NCBI GenBank assembly: GCA_003342895.1 | Contig: PTFA01000085.1 | Span: 2,136,897-2,200,896, forward strand | Direction: 5' to 3' | Length of the DNA stretch: 64,000 bases | DNA from: Casuarius casuarius | Lineage: Eukaryota > Chordata > Aves > Casuariiformes > Casuariidae | Shown: piece by piece, positions 10,857 through 22,800 of the stretch | Layout: the number at the start of each line of letters is the position of its first letter | How positions within the stretch are numbered: the first letter of the stretch is position 1 | Made by a program: the position numbers and the translations under genes | Notes under the pieces: generated by a model | What the model was told of the DNA's origin: nothing | The model's input: only the letters and a program-made list of their open reading frames with translations | The model's database searches: none

Positions 10857-11111
10857 CTCACCTCCTCCGCGTCCCAGCCTGGCTGGCTTTGGCGCCTTTT
10901 CGAAGGCCAGGACGTGGCGCGGAGGCCCGGCCCAGCTGGCTGTGCAGCGCCGAGGGGAAGGCGTGCGGCGCGGCCCCCGCTCCTTACTGCCAACCCCCTC
11001 TGTGGTTTCCAGCTCTCAAGGAGACGCACCGAGCCCCAGGGGTCCGTCTCCAGGCCCCTCTGCTGCAAAATGGGAGTGAGTCCTTCCCGCCCGCTTGGTG
11101 GAGGCCAGGAC

Positions 11112-11126
11112 ACAAAATGGCCGCCA
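11112..11126 (+). promoter_or_regulatory. YY1-like site
   Basis: ACAAAATGGCCGCCA differs from the YY1 consensus by one base in the GGCGGC half. It is oriented on the plus strand, opposite to the perfect site at 10846-10856. Confidence 0.35.
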
Positions 11127-11326
11127 CAGGGCTGGCCTGGCGGGGCTGGACTGGGCTCGCGGCTCGCACGACGTTACGTGGGGCTTCGCGCGCGGCGAGG
11201 TGCTGCTGGCACTCTTACGGGCTAGTGGCAGAGCTGCCTCCCGAGCCAGCACGCGCTGGGGGTCATCCCGGCCCCGGGCAGCTCCCCGTCCGCCTGACAT
11301 CGTGCTTTTCTGGTGTGTTTTAACAG

Positions 11327-11404
11327 GGAAGAGCGCGAAGAGCAGTGGAGGGACAGACCCTGTGGAGGGAGCGCAGCCGGCGCCGAGCTGGGGAAACACC
11401 GAAG
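11327..11404 (+). ncRNA. Candidate spliced exon inside the CpG island
   Basis: An acceptor with a pyrimidine-rich lead (TTCTGGTGTGTTTTAACAG) ends at 11326, and a donor (GAAG then GTAATC) starts at 11405. They bracket 78 bases of G+C-rich sequence. Two frames are open, but without recognisable protein content. Alternative plus-strand donors nearby are AAG then GTAAGC near 10525 and GGA then GTGAGT near 11070, so several first-exon forms are possible. A compatible next exon lies at 12141-12308. It could be a 5' untranslated exon of a gene to the right or a non-coding RNA exon. Confidence 0.2.
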
Positions 11405-11800
11405 GTAATCCGGAAAGACGGCGTGATGCAAGACCCCCCCTTGGACGCAGAGCTGCTTTCTGCTGCCTAGTCTGTGTGCCAGAGCGGGGGATTTACTGCT
11501 CTTTTTGGCCACAAACCCCTACCCAATGCGCCCGCAGAGCAGCGAGGGGCTCGGCGTGCCGCCACTGGGGGATCCCCGCTCTGCGACGCACTCCTGGGGT
11601 GCCGGCCCGCTCCGTGCCCAGGTCTCGGGCGCCCGAGCGTGCTGCGGGGTTTGTCCCGGAGCAGAAGCCCCCCGGATGGCGAGCAGGTTGCTGTCCGGCC
11701 ATGGCCCGTGCCGACACGCGCGGCGCTGCGGCGGGCTGCCGAGGGCCCCCGGCAGCTCTCCACCCCGCCAGCCGGTGCGGATCTAGCTCGGTTCCTTTGC

Positions 11801-12140
11801 TGACTCTTCCTGAAGCAGATGTCTCGTTAACTGTTGGACGTTAATTACATAAGGGAAAAAGGAGTGGCCTTCTAGGAGGGGAAGATAGGGAGGTTTCCCG
11901 AAGGAGAAAATCTGGGAGCAGACAAGCTCAGGAGACCTTTTGTTCTCTTACTACTTTCCTTTGTCACCTCTCAGACCTGTGGGAGGACATGGGTTTTGAT
12001 GGAGGAAAGTGCACCCTGTTTACCTTACAGCATTTTAGTGACCAGCATTAACTGTGTATGAAATACGTGCTCTCCCGTTCTGTAAGGGCCGATTCTGGAA
12101 AGCAGTAACTGTACTGATCTAATGCCTTCTTCCCATTAAG
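11801..12140. other. Non-coding DNA between exon candidates
   Basis: About 340 bases of ordinary composition after the CpG island. They end in a pyrimidine-rich acceptor-like stretch, GCCTTCTTCCCATTAAG. Nothing else was recognised. Confidence 0.5.
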
Positions 12141-12163
12141 GAAATCATGCCGTCAAAATGATA

Positions 12164-12170
12164 TGACTCA
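12164..12170. promoter_or_regulatory. AP-1 type site TGACTCA
   Basis: A perfect TGACTCA word in the context ATATGACTCACT, about 70 bases from a perfect CRE. Single seven-base words are frequent by chance; the pairing makes it slightly more interesting. Confidence 0.3.
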
Positions 12171-12236
12171 CTAAATGCCATACTCCAAATAAAAAGAAGT
12201 TGTGTGAAAGCGAGAGAATGAAAACCACCTCAGCAG

Positions 12237-12244
12237 TGACGTCA
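12237..12244. promoter_or_regulatory. CRE palindrome TGACGTCA
   Basis: A full CREB/ATF palindrome in the context CAGTGACGTCATGCC. CG-containing eight-base words are rare outside CpG islands in vertebrate DNA, so retention of this one about 450 bases past the island edge suggests possible function. Confidence 0.4.
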
Positions 12245-13308
12245 TGCCAAATAAACAGAGTATCTGAGCTGGATTCAGGGCAGCAGCTTGCACTGGCAGC
12301 TTTTGCAGGTAAGAATGGTATTTTCACTCTGTATCTTTCAGTTCAAGCATCCCTGGTATTTTACTGAAACTGTGGGGTTTTTTTCAAAAGTGCCACCATG
12401 GGCTTGAGGCATTAAGTTACTTTTTGGGGAGAACAGAAAAGTGCTGAAACGAGGAGACTGAGACCAAGCCCAGATCTCAGCCAAGCACAAGCCACCTTCT
12501 CCTCACCTCTTTCCTCCTTTGCTGATGTTCTGATCCAAACCAACCCCAGACAAATAACCCCATTCTTAACATTTCCCAGCACTGAGTTTTTTAAGAACTG
12601 TGTTTGAGTTTTGAAACTTAATCTCAGCTTCAGATTCTTTTAAGAAACTTCTAATAGAGGTATCCTGAGAAGCTTCAAAATGTTGAAGAGACCATCAAAG
12701 ACAGTGCAAAGATTCCTGCGGATTTCTGTAGGCACAGGAACAGGCCCCTTGTAAGGAATAGATAAGGAGATGGAGTTTAGCTCTGGGGAGCAAATTTCTG
12801 CCTGAGCGTCTCTCACAATTTTATTTGGATTAACAAGGATGGTGCTAGCATCACATTAATACTATGATTCTGAACGTACACAGTACTAAATTTGGAATTA
12901 CAAAATTGCAATTTTACAATCATAAAAAGAAAACATCAANGCTATCATGATGGCCTTCTGTCTGTGACGGTAGGGCTGAGTGCAGCCAGCTCCCCACTGG
13001 AGCCTGAGGGTTTAAAAGTTTAAAAATCTGTGCTATTGCACTGCCCTTTTCGGTGGGTATTAGCATCTTAGAAGACTCAAATTTTTCACCCATCTCTAAC
13101 CCTGATATAGTGCTGTTTTTCGCTTGTTTCTTTGTCTNCTTCCTTTGTGTGTCATACAGTGTTGTGGAGCTCTGCCCACCTGCTGCCAATAGGCAAATTC
13201 AAGCTGTTTCAGTGTTTTGGGGTTTCCATGGATGGTGGGCATTGAAGGGATCAAAATTTATTGAGCTCACAGGAAAGCATTTCTGTAAACCCTCTGTTGC
13301 TGGACTCT

Positions 13309-13360
13309 CTCCAAATGTTGGTTTGGACTGATCCCTCCAAATGTTGGTTTGGACTGATCC
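13309..13360. repeat. 26-bp tandem duplication, two exact copies
   Basis: A 26-base unit beginning CTCCAAATGTTGG and ending GACTGATCC is repeated once with no mismatch. Perfect identity implies a recent slippage or duplication event and possible length polymorphism. Confidence 0.95.
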
Positions 13361-14302
13361 AGGCCCCTCTCATTTGCATTGTCCCCTTTTGCTCAAGGTG
13401 CCTTAACTTTACCTTGAAATATGACAGGGAGAGAAGAACCATTCCTGGGTCAGTGCTAAGTACCTTTCTACACTGGATCTTGTTCTTTACAAAGTGTTTG
13501 TTTTCGGAGTGCCTTGAAATCAAATCCTATGAAGCTTCTGCTGTACTTTCCTGCATGAGTGGCTCCCTAAGTATGAGCCAGAGCACACTAAAAGGCTGTA
13601 CCTGTTTAACAAGAGACAGCCGGAACCAAAGTGCTGGTCTCCAGTGCCAAAAAACCTGGACTTTATTCCTTCCATCCACTCTTTGAGCCGCCTTTCGCTG
13701 ATAGATAACTACCTGGAGGGCAAACAGTTGCACACAGAAAGGGATGAAGTTTTTTCTCCTCCTCCAAAACAACTTAGAGCTGTAGAGAATACTGCTTCTG
13801 AAATAACAGTATCTGGCCTCCTCTGTAAAACAACCTCACTTTCCTACAGACCTGCCAACGGAATGGCATTTTGCTACATACCAATCACTGTAAGCTGGTG
13901 AAAAGCAGGGGAACTTCTCCTACAGACAGGCTGTCAAAGGGCAAAGGAGACTTTCAGTCTGAAAGACTAATTGTGGAAAAGAGTGGAAAAAGGGAAGGTT
14001 TGGGGCAGACATTTTTCTAAAAGGTTTATAAGCCTTATCCTATGCCTCCTTTCATTTTTTAGAAATGTTATGGCTATTGTTCAAGCACACACATAACCTT
14101 TGACAGAGACATGCGGGGTAGTGCATCTCTTGTTCTGGAAACGAAATGCAAAGGGCCTATTCCTTCCACCCGGCTTCATCCTATTTTGATAAGGAGTTTT
14201 TCATCTGGCAACCAGAAGTCGAGTGTTTGTACCTCCAGCCTGCTTGTGAATGTGAAGTCCAAAAACCCTGTCNTGAAACACTCTACTGAAAAGGGTGTTT
14301 CA

Positions 14303-14353
14303 CAGTATTTAGTATAAATCAGTACTTAGTTTAAATCAGTATTTAGTTTAAAT
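14303..14353. repeat. 17-bp tandem repeat, three copies
   Basis: Three adjacent units of the form CAGTATTTAGTTTAAAT, with one or two substitutions in the first two copies, start at 14303, 14320 and 14337. This is a minisatellite-like A+T-rich array, followed at once by a C-rich run. Confidence 0.93.
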
Positions 14354-15560
14354 TAGACTCCCCCTCCCCCACCACCCTACTTGCATCAGTGAAGATAAGG
14401 CAGAAGTTGTTCTGGCTGTACATAGGATTACTAGGACTGTCTGTATGGATGCACAGATGCATCCAGCTCTGGAAGGTCACTCCATTGCAAAAGCTACCTC
14501 TGATACAGACAAAAAATATTGTTGTTGTTTGGTGGGGCTTATTTAGTCAAAACTCTTCTTTTAAAATCTGGGTAGAAGTTGGCTGCTCTGACTGTTTTCA
14601 GAGTACGCTCACTCAGCTGGGCTGTCGTGGGTCTTGTGCCAAGGAGTGAAATGGGTCCCTTTTCCTGACAACAGCCAGCGCTTGCCCCCTGCCAAGTCCT
14701 TCTGCTGGGCCCAAGCAGCCTGCGCCCGGGCCTTGCACCCGCATTACCGTTCTCCTGATAGCCCCAACCACTGTCAAGGGTGAACCGAAGAACCCAGTCT
14801 GCCAGTGACCCAGTTTGTTAGCAGAAATGAATCCTGTGGCCAGAAGTTTCCTGGGGAAGTCCCTGACAGGAGCTGCCTCCTTATCTTGCTGCTCTGAGAT
14901 TCAGCAAGCAGAGGCCATGGGTTTCGTCAGGCTGTGCAGGAAGCCCGTTTCCTAGAAACAGAGTAACCCAGTGGTGTCTAAAGTCATCTTTTTCTTTGCA
15001 CTTCTAGCACTTAGGCTGTGAAACTTCATTTTAGTAGGCCGCTGAGTAAAATTGTCGTGTCCTCTTAGTATTTCAAAGCATGGTTCATCTAGCACTGTAA
15101 AAAATATACTTCGGGAAAAAAAAATCGTAGACAGCAGAACTGAATTTTCTCTTCTCTGTTATAAACCAGGCTTGAGCCTCGAATTCCTGCATTTCTTAAA
15201 TGATCTCTAGCATCTTTCTGCTAAGCACTTAAAGAAGAGTTGCCTCAGACAGAGAAAGAGCAGCAGCTTTACTGCATTCTTTGTGAGCTGTTAAATTCCA
15301 TGTAAGGCTCAGGTCAGTTTGCCAAAGGCAAGTGAAAGATTTGAATACTGATTGAAGGTGTGTGGAGTCCAAGTGGAAAGTGGCTTACTCAGCAAATGGT
15401 TAATTGAAAAGAAAACGTCTGATAGCCTGAATGGAAAGCTGTCCTCGTCCTTCATTCTCACCTCCCGCTCTTCTACAGTCACAGATCTGCTCTGTGTTCA
15501 GAGCAGCTACTCGTGCCTACAACTCTTCCCCCGCAGCCCAACAACAAGGACAAAAAAAGA

Positions 15561-15578
15561 CCTGCTGCTGGCAGCAGG
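15561..15578. repeat. Short palindrome of CTG/CAG type
   Basis: CCTGCTGCTGGCAGCAGG folds on itself with a stem of seven base pairs and a four-base loop. It overlaps a donor-like CAG then GTACTG. Probably a chance structure. Confidence 0.7.
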
Positions 15579-16559
15579 TACTGAACCCTGGCTGCTGTTG
15601 CACACTTCATACTATTCCCCTTGGTAAGTGGCAGTTTCAATCAACCACTTTGCCCCTGTGCTGAAAGACGAGGATCTGATGATAGCTTTAAGTGCGTATT
15701 CCTGATAATGGTAGACTGTGTCAAGTACAGTGTCTGCTCAGCCTCGTGATGTACTTCCGAATGTATTGTTCCAGGAGAGGCAAGAAGCAGTTAGCAGAGC
15801 GAGCTACGTGCGACTCTGTATGCAATGCAATTGTGAGCTTGGGAGTACTTTTGTAGAGCAAAGACAGTGCAGAATCAGGATCCCTTTTCAGGCCACTTTA
15901 GCCATTTTTCTTCTATGAGTGTAGCCATTTCTCTGACCTCTGACATACCTTGAATTTAGAGAAAATGCTATGATAATGTGGTGTCCTGTTTTCTCAAATG
16001 TCAGTTGTGGAGGTTTGGTGCTGCGCGNGGCTTACTGGTGTATCTTGGTCTGTGCTGAGCAGGACCTTCAAAAATTGTTGAAAGGAAGCAATAAAGCAAA
16101 AGGAGCAAAGTTCTGTTTTCCCCAGCCCGGGGGGAGTGAGTGTGGCAGTGCTGCTCCAGGCAGTGGCAGAGGAGAAACATCAGGTGGAAAGGGGAATGGA
16201 TAATATTGGCATAAAATTACCAGCTGGAGAAAGACCTTACTGATAGCAGAAAAATTACCGAAATAGGCAGTACTGGCGCCTGACTACCAACTGAACCACC
16301 CTAAAAGTGAGTGGGCTGGCTGAAAGGATGCAGCTCTGCAGTAATATATGGGTGGTGGCAGTGTCGTCACTCCTCAGTTTGGTGACCCGGCTGCTCTACA
16401 TATACAGCACCAGCTCCGGAGGTCTCAGACTGAGAAAAGAGGGGAACCTAGAATGTCCTAACATGTATGATACCTCTGAAAAGCAAGACATAGGCAGAGG
16501 TGGACCTAAAATGGATCCTAATCCCCCCAAATTGTTCTTTTCAGAGCCTTGATTTAGTT

Positions 16560-16890
16560 TATAGGTTGGAAGCAGTTGTTAGTGGCTAATTAAAATAGTA
16601 AACAAGTGAAGAAAGGCAATGCACACTGCTGAGCACAGTGGTGCCTTTAAATCCTAGCAGGCATATGCATCTGTTTACTCTGCTCTCTAGCTCAATTACT
16701 CCAAGTGCAGATCGAAACTGCAATAAACAAATGAATGAATCAAAAATGCAATTATGTTGCTTAGAGAAATTACAAGGTGTCTTTCAAATATGATCAGTAA
16801 GACATGCTTTGCATCAAAGAGAACTTTGAATGCTATCAGGAAGGTCTAATTCAAACCACATCAGTACTGTATTGCAGAGCTTGTGAAGGA
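16560..16890. promoter_or_regulatory. Enhancer-like stretch, possible conserved non-coding element
   Basis: No frame is open for long. The sequence is full of homeodomain, POU and SOX-like words: GGCTAATTAAAATAG, AGCTCAATTACTCC, GCAATAAACAAATGAATG, GCAATTATGTTGC, and a TTTGCAT word. The texture is that of vertebrate developmental enhancers. Inference only. Confidence 0.28.
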
Positions 16891-19800
16891 TAAATGGGAA
16901 GGGTTTCAGAAGTCACACAGCTGTGCCAGCAGCTTCAACTGTTGACACTTTTAGAAGAGGTAAGGTATATGTATTTCGATTTCCTGGGAAAAAGACTCTC
17001 CAGTGAAAACTGTTGGGTGAATCCACAAAGTGAAAAATTATTAACCTCCTTGATGACAAGTCTGTATGTCTGGCTAGCCTTGTCTTGCTCTTCCTTGGAA
17101 GTTCTTCAAATCCTAGAATAAGATAATTGAATTATTTTAAGGTCTGTATAGGATTCTTTGTCAAATATCTGTTCCAATTGATTTCCTCAGATAGACAAGT
17201 CAAAATTCTTGTAAATCCTAGAAAGCCTACAATAAAGAGCATCATCTGTAAGAGCCTGTTCATCCTTGGGCCCTGAGGCGGTTCCAAGACAGCCAAAAGA
17301 CTCCAAACCATCCTGAACTGAAAAAGTAACAGTGGAACAAGATACTAGACTTTCTTTTTGTGCAATATACCTGGGACTGTCTTTACAAATTGGGACTAGA
17401 GCAGCTGGGGTTGCATCATAGTTCAACTGTGAATCACAGCGTGAACACATTTTTCTTAAGGTGTGTCATTGTTAGATTAGCAGCTACTGTTTGTGGATAG
17501 TTCATGACAAGAACCTATTTGAATAATTACTAATGTGCTATACTTCTAAATTCTATCAGCAGGGGTGTAACAGGTCTATCCTCTTTTCAGGAGGTGTATG
17601 CAATAGTTCATAGCATGGTAATAGACTGGCAAATTAAACCTGAAATTCCAGAGACAGTTTTGTACTTTGTCTGCAAGAACGTGAGTTGCTTTCAGGGCCT
17701 TTTTCTTGGCATACTTTCTGTTTGGTTATTCATGGTTCTTTTTGGGTCAAAGTTTAGAAGCCATTTTGCTAGGCAGTGCACCAATGCAGGAAACAGCAAA
17801 AGATCCCCCTTGCCAAACAGCTTATGGTTTGAGACCTGGGTAGAAGCAGAAAGGAAACATGTGGAGAGAAAAAGGCAGAACACAGCATTCGGAAGTAATT
17901 ACCTAAACATTTTATTCCCTGAAATTATATTTTATTTTCCTTTCAAGNTCATTTCAGGCCCTAGTTATTCATTTCTTGTGGCTCTCAACATGATCTCATT
18001 TAAATGAATCTAGAAATGCAAAAACAAGTTCTCGAAGTTTTTGTTTTTCTGAAATATTTCTGTAAATTATGACAGTAATGATGTTGGAATTTCTTCAGGG
18101 CTGTATAACAGCATAAATGAGCTCTTTCATCCCAGTTTGTAATTAAGCAGTTCTTTGCTTCTCCACTTTTTTCCTCAGGTGGAACTTCAGTTTCTTCTCA
18201 AATGTGTTACGTTATGTGAAATGTAAGCAAAGCAGAAGGCATGCTGGCTACTTCAAACAGAGGGTGCAAATCAGATCTCCTGAATTCCTTTCCCAGAGAT
18301 ATTTTGGTTAGTTTGGGGAAGGTGGTTAAATGCCCCAGTTTATAACATGCATATCTGCTTGTGTTGTCCTGAAGTGTTTTCAAACTGACTTGTCAAAATT
18401 TGCAAAATGCCCTTTCCTCTTTCTGTTAAAAGTGCAAAGTATTTTTTGCTGTTATGATTCACACATACTGAATCAAACGGAGCTGCTTCGTGGATCACCA
18501 CTGATTCCTCGCAGGCTCTGTCTGCCTCGGGAAATCTCTCTTTGATCTAGCCTTTGCTTTGGAAAAAGTTCTTAGATTGTTTCACATTTTTCCTAACTTT
18601 ATATGGATTAGGTTTCCTTTCAAAGCTACCACTTGGCCCTGGGAATTCCTTTTAAAAACAGCAATGTCGGTATTAAGTTCCAGTTTGGTGTGAGAGTGTT
18701 CATTCTCTTAGCGCTGCATCCCTAGCTGTGTGTTTGGGAAGTCGTCGGGATCAAGCTGTCTGTGTCTGCTCTGTGCAGAACGGTTGCTTGTAAGGATACC
18801 GTCTCTACCGAGCACAAAATCTGAGGTATTAATCATGCATTCAATTCCCTGCCCAGGACCTGAGCCTGTGGCTGGGTAGCTGGGAGCCTGTGTGTGCTCT
18901 GTGTGACATTGCAGCCAAGTTAAAGGTGTTCTGGCAAGCAGGGAGTTACCCTTCGTGCCAGTGAGCAGGGCTGAGCTGCGGGGCCTGAAGGGAAGCTGGA
19001 GCTGAGGGTATGGGGATAGGGGTGTTCCCTTTCCCTTCCAGCTNTCCCGGCAGGAAGGACCGAGGAGGGCATTTGTTACTCTGCCCTCCAAACTGGCTGG
19101 TTTTAGATTTGAATATAGGGTTTGGAAGTAAAGTAGCCCCNGAGGAAAGAGATCAGAAGTGGTTTGTAGTTAGGATTTTTCTTTTTCCTGATCTAACTTG
19201 TGAATCTGTCAAATGGCCTCCTTGGCGGTTTTTTTTTCCAACTTATGGTTGAATCTGTGCGAGAGGGTTCCCAGGGGGCTGTGAGGCCACGAGGGAGCAG
19301 AGCTGACAGCTTTGCCGAGCCACTGTCATAGCCACAGTATAGAATAGCATAAAGCTTCTGATTTCAATGGCTAAACCTGTAACCTTANCCCGATTAAATC
19401 TATGAACCTGCCACCAGATGAGGCTGCAGAAGATATGTGCTATTCTCCTCTTCCTTTCCTTCTGTGAAGGGAAACCTTGGTAGAGCTAAATGGGTTAGGA
19501 TAGCATGTAACCGGAGGGATAATGTGGAGCGATTTCTGGCCTCACAGTCAGTTTTGACTTGTACATTTTGTTACTGTCTCTTTATCTCTCTGGAGCGCAG
19601 CATAACATGATTACCCTTTACTGCATGGGTCATCAGAGAGGAACCACATGTAATTTATTTATCAGCACAAAGAGCATCAAGACATTGACCTCTGTATTAG
19701 GTAGGAGGGAAACGATGATGAGAAAGGAAACACAGGGAAGCAGTATGTGTTACGCAAGTAAAAGATGATGTCCTGTGAGAGTCTCTGTAAATTGATACCA

Positions 19801-22800
19801 GAATAATCATTTAGAGTGTCTTTATGATTTTATTGTGTGTCCATCATGACTATGTTTTAGAAGTCTGTCTGTTTTTTTCTGAACAATTTTCTCGGTACCA
19901 TCATGGATCTACAGATATTCCCAGTTCACATCTGTTTCCTGGCCAGTTTCAGAGTGCCCAAGTTACTGTTGTTTTCTGGGTATCTGAGCTCAGTAGTTCA
20001 AGCAATTAGCTTGCTTTGTCCCAGGAAGAGCATAAATCTTCAAGGACTCTTTGGGAGTTCCTCTTTATTGCAGTGACAAACACCAATCCAAACAGGCTCA
20101 GTGGANATGGCATTTGTAACAGCTTTTCCCTACAAAGTGCTCCAAGATGCTGGAAGGGTTGCACAGTCCCCTGTTATTTTGCTCTCAGCCAGCTCGTTTG
20201 GGTGTTCTTTTTTAAGCAAGTGGTGGGTGATCTTGAAAGATCCTGATTTTCTGCAACGTCCCTGAAAGTACTGATGGAAGATGTTGCTGAGCTGATTTTT
20301 CTATTCGTTATACTGCTTTTCCTGTTCTGCCTGTGCTTATCTTTTGAGGAGTTCATTTGCAATGATATTGCTGAAGCAGAAGAGAGAGTCATAGATGCAC
20401 AGAAAAATTCATGCATGGTAGAACCATTCAGCCGTTCTGTGACCTTTTCTTAGGTTTGCTGGGTGGACACGCGTAACTTGATAAATACTATATTTTCTGC
20501 CTACAGTCTCCATGGACTTTATCCTACATTTTTGAGCTCTCCCACAGTGATTTGTTAATTGGCGTGAATGGGATCAGAGAGAACCTTTGTATAGTGCCAG
20601 ATGTTGACAAACCCAGACTGAAGAGATGGCTCTCCCATCATTTCAGCTTCCTGGAGATGGCCTTAGAGAAAATATATTGTATCATTTGTTGTTTTTGAGG
20701 ATTAAAGAGTATGCCAGTGGAAAACACAGGGAGCTACAGAACAGTCTAGGGATAGCCCAGTTTTTCAGTGTTCAAGCTTGGAGCAAAGCGAAGTGTGAAA
20801 AAGTGGATATAAAACTAGAGGCNTCTGTAGAAAATCCAGTAAATCTGTTAACAGAGATAGGTGAACGAGTCTGAATTCCTTTGCTCCAATATATGTCAGC
20901 ACAGAAGATATGTAGACCACTTTCAGTGGTGTACAAACCACGTCTGTTCCAGCTGTATATTTTGGGAACATCAAAAAGCACAAACTTACCATGTGCCAGA
21001 GATATTTTGTGGATGTAGAGTCAGTACAGTTGGCCCTATGCCATCCCAATTGATGTTTAGGGGAGCAACAGGAGGGAGAGGTAGATGGAGCCCCTCCGCT
21101 CTGATTACCACTGTGATTACCGCCCCTGGGAGCTGGTGCCATCTCTGCTCTCAGGTCTGCTGAGGCTGGTGTAAAGCTGCTCTCAGGACAGGGAATTTGT
21201 TCTTGGCTCCCTGCCTCCTCCATCCCATTGGCCTTCCCAGTAAAGCCAGTGGGGACAGAGCACAGCAATGATCATGAGCCTGTTGGGTTAACATCAGTTG
21301 TGCCAAACCACTTTTCCATTTCTCAGGCTTCAGAAGAAGCAGTACATCAGGCATATTTTTCTCCCTTTTGACTCACCTTTCTAACCTCCTCCTCCAGTCC
21401 TGTTTCTGCTGCAGCACTTACTGATAGCAAAGCAGAGGGGAAGAACAGCATGCAAATGCTAGTGTCTGCATGCTCCTACCACCAACCCTCCGATTCTTTC
21501 ATTTGTAACCAGAACAGTCAAGATTTAGAGCAGGAACTCGCTCACATATGCTGAGGCAGCGCCAACCGTAATGTGGGATTTTGATTCCTGAACTGGCACA
21601 TCTAGGCACCACTGTACAGCAAGCAATGAAATATAATGATGAAATAAAAACCCTTCAGAAACCATATCCAAAACCTCAAATCAGCCACATTCAACTTCCC
21701 TTTTCAGGACTTTTCACTGCCATGTGCTCCCACNTTCTGCCTGGGAGGTGCAGAGCCAGCACCAGGCATTACGAGTCCGAAAGAAAACAGGAAACGGGAA
21801 ATGTGAGGAAAGAGCTGAAGACCTCCTCCTAAAGTTACAGTGCCTGAACTTAAAAGCCTTTATAACTAACTATTCCTACTGAACTGCTACTTGGGGGTTT
21901 GTTTCAGTAACAGATCGAGCAGGAGTAGTTATATATGCCAGCTTTCAAGAGAGAAATCAAAAATTAGAACATGAAGCATAGATAGGAAGGCAGCTTTCTT
22001 CCTTTTATGAAAGGGAGCGTGAGTCTTGTGTTTCATATCGTCTGGGGAAAGCAAGTCGAAAGAGGAGGCCATATTCAGGGATGTCATCAAAGCATTACCA
22101 ACATTTTCCTTTCTCTCAGCTCCCTGAGATTTAAAGAGCTGGTGATGTCAGAGAGCTGGGAATCCAGACAGAACTGTTGATCTTACCTCACCGTGAGAAG
22201 CCGCATGGTTTAGCTTTTCCTTACAAGACATTGTCCAGCCTTTCTTACATGAAGGATTTCTCATATTTCATTCGGGCTAATTATGCTGCCTCCCTTTCCT
22301 GCTCTCGTGAATTAATACCACCCTGCTTGACTCTCTCCATTCTGAAAATAGCTATTGATACAGCTTACAGCTATTTATATCTGCTAGTGTCAACATAAAG
22401 GCACACATTCCCAGAAGGAATTCTGACTTTTCACAGCTCCTGCAGCAGCAAAGTTGAAAAGGCTCTAAACACAGAGATTGCTTGGACAGAGTTGGAAACG
22501 TCCTCCATTCTTGCCTTCCCTCTGAAGAAGATGCAAAAATGTGCATGTGGTGGTGGATTTTAAAGCCTACAGAATCTGCCAGAACTTGGGGAGGGGTCCG
22601 CCTTTGAAAACAGGAGTTTTTCAATTTATGTCGTGTTTCGTGTACCCCCAGTGTTCGTATCCAGGTATGCAGTAAGGAATGTTTTCCATTCTGGCCTAGC
22701 AGCCTCCCTCCCTAGAAGTGAGTCTTCCAAACAGTTTGGCATTTTGTTTCCTGGACTGCTTTTGCAATAATACCACAAAAACCTGAANGGGATCAAGTAA

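Larger units (their letters stand above)
10040..11800. promoter_or_regulatory. CpG island, probable promoter region
   Basis: This is the strongest CpG cluster in the window: CG dinucleotides recur every few to tens of bases from about 10070 to 10280 and from 10600 to 11760, with high G+C. It contains a perfect YY1-type site, a second near match, an NRF1-like TGCGCAGGCAC, and strong splice donors on both strands. No TATA box sits at an obvious start, as is normal for island promoters. Long open frames in several overlapping registers (up to 249 codons on plus at 11095-11844) follow from the low A+T content. They lack conserved motifs, so I do not call them genes. The likely role is a promoter for one or two divergent transcripts. 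Confidence 0.6.
12141..12308 (+). ncRNA. Candidate spliced exon, non-coding, with CRE and AP-1 words
   Basis: A good acceptor (CCTTCTTCCCATTAAG) precedes 12141, and a near-perfect donor (CAG then GTAAGA) follows 12308, giving 168 bases. Every plus frame has a stop within about a dozen codons, so an internal coding role is ruled out. It would suit an untranslated or lncRNA exon fed by the island at 10-11.8 kb. The same stretch contains TGACTCA at 12164 and the palindrome TGACGTCA at 12237, next to GCCAAATAAACAG. It may therefore be an enhancer instead, with the splice sites fortuitous. Confidence 0.22.
12309..16559. other. Non-coding DNA, no gene recognised
   Basis: Plus-strand open frames at 13261-13686 (141 codons) and elsewhere are Cys/Ser/Leu-rich readings with no domain, and one of them runs through a tandem duplication. 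Positions 14655-14760 are locally G+C-rich. A C-rich run lies at about 14359-14378. Short repeats inside this stretch are listed separately. Confidence 0.6.

Noticed and set aside
11095..11844. 249-codon plus-strand open frame, the longest in the window
   Set aside because: It lies in the CpG island where stops are rare, overlaps other long frames on both strands, is Arg/Ala/Pro/Gly-rich with no domain, and crosses good splice sites. Best explained by base composition.
12400..12490. Possible MIR-type fragment (GAAACGAGGAGACTGAGACC)
   Set aside because: Only one short word resembles the family and the flanks do not continue it.
20765..21268. 167-codon minus-strand open frame
   Set aside because: No domain, contains an N, and overlaps other frames on both strands. 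No splice sites or similarity recognised.
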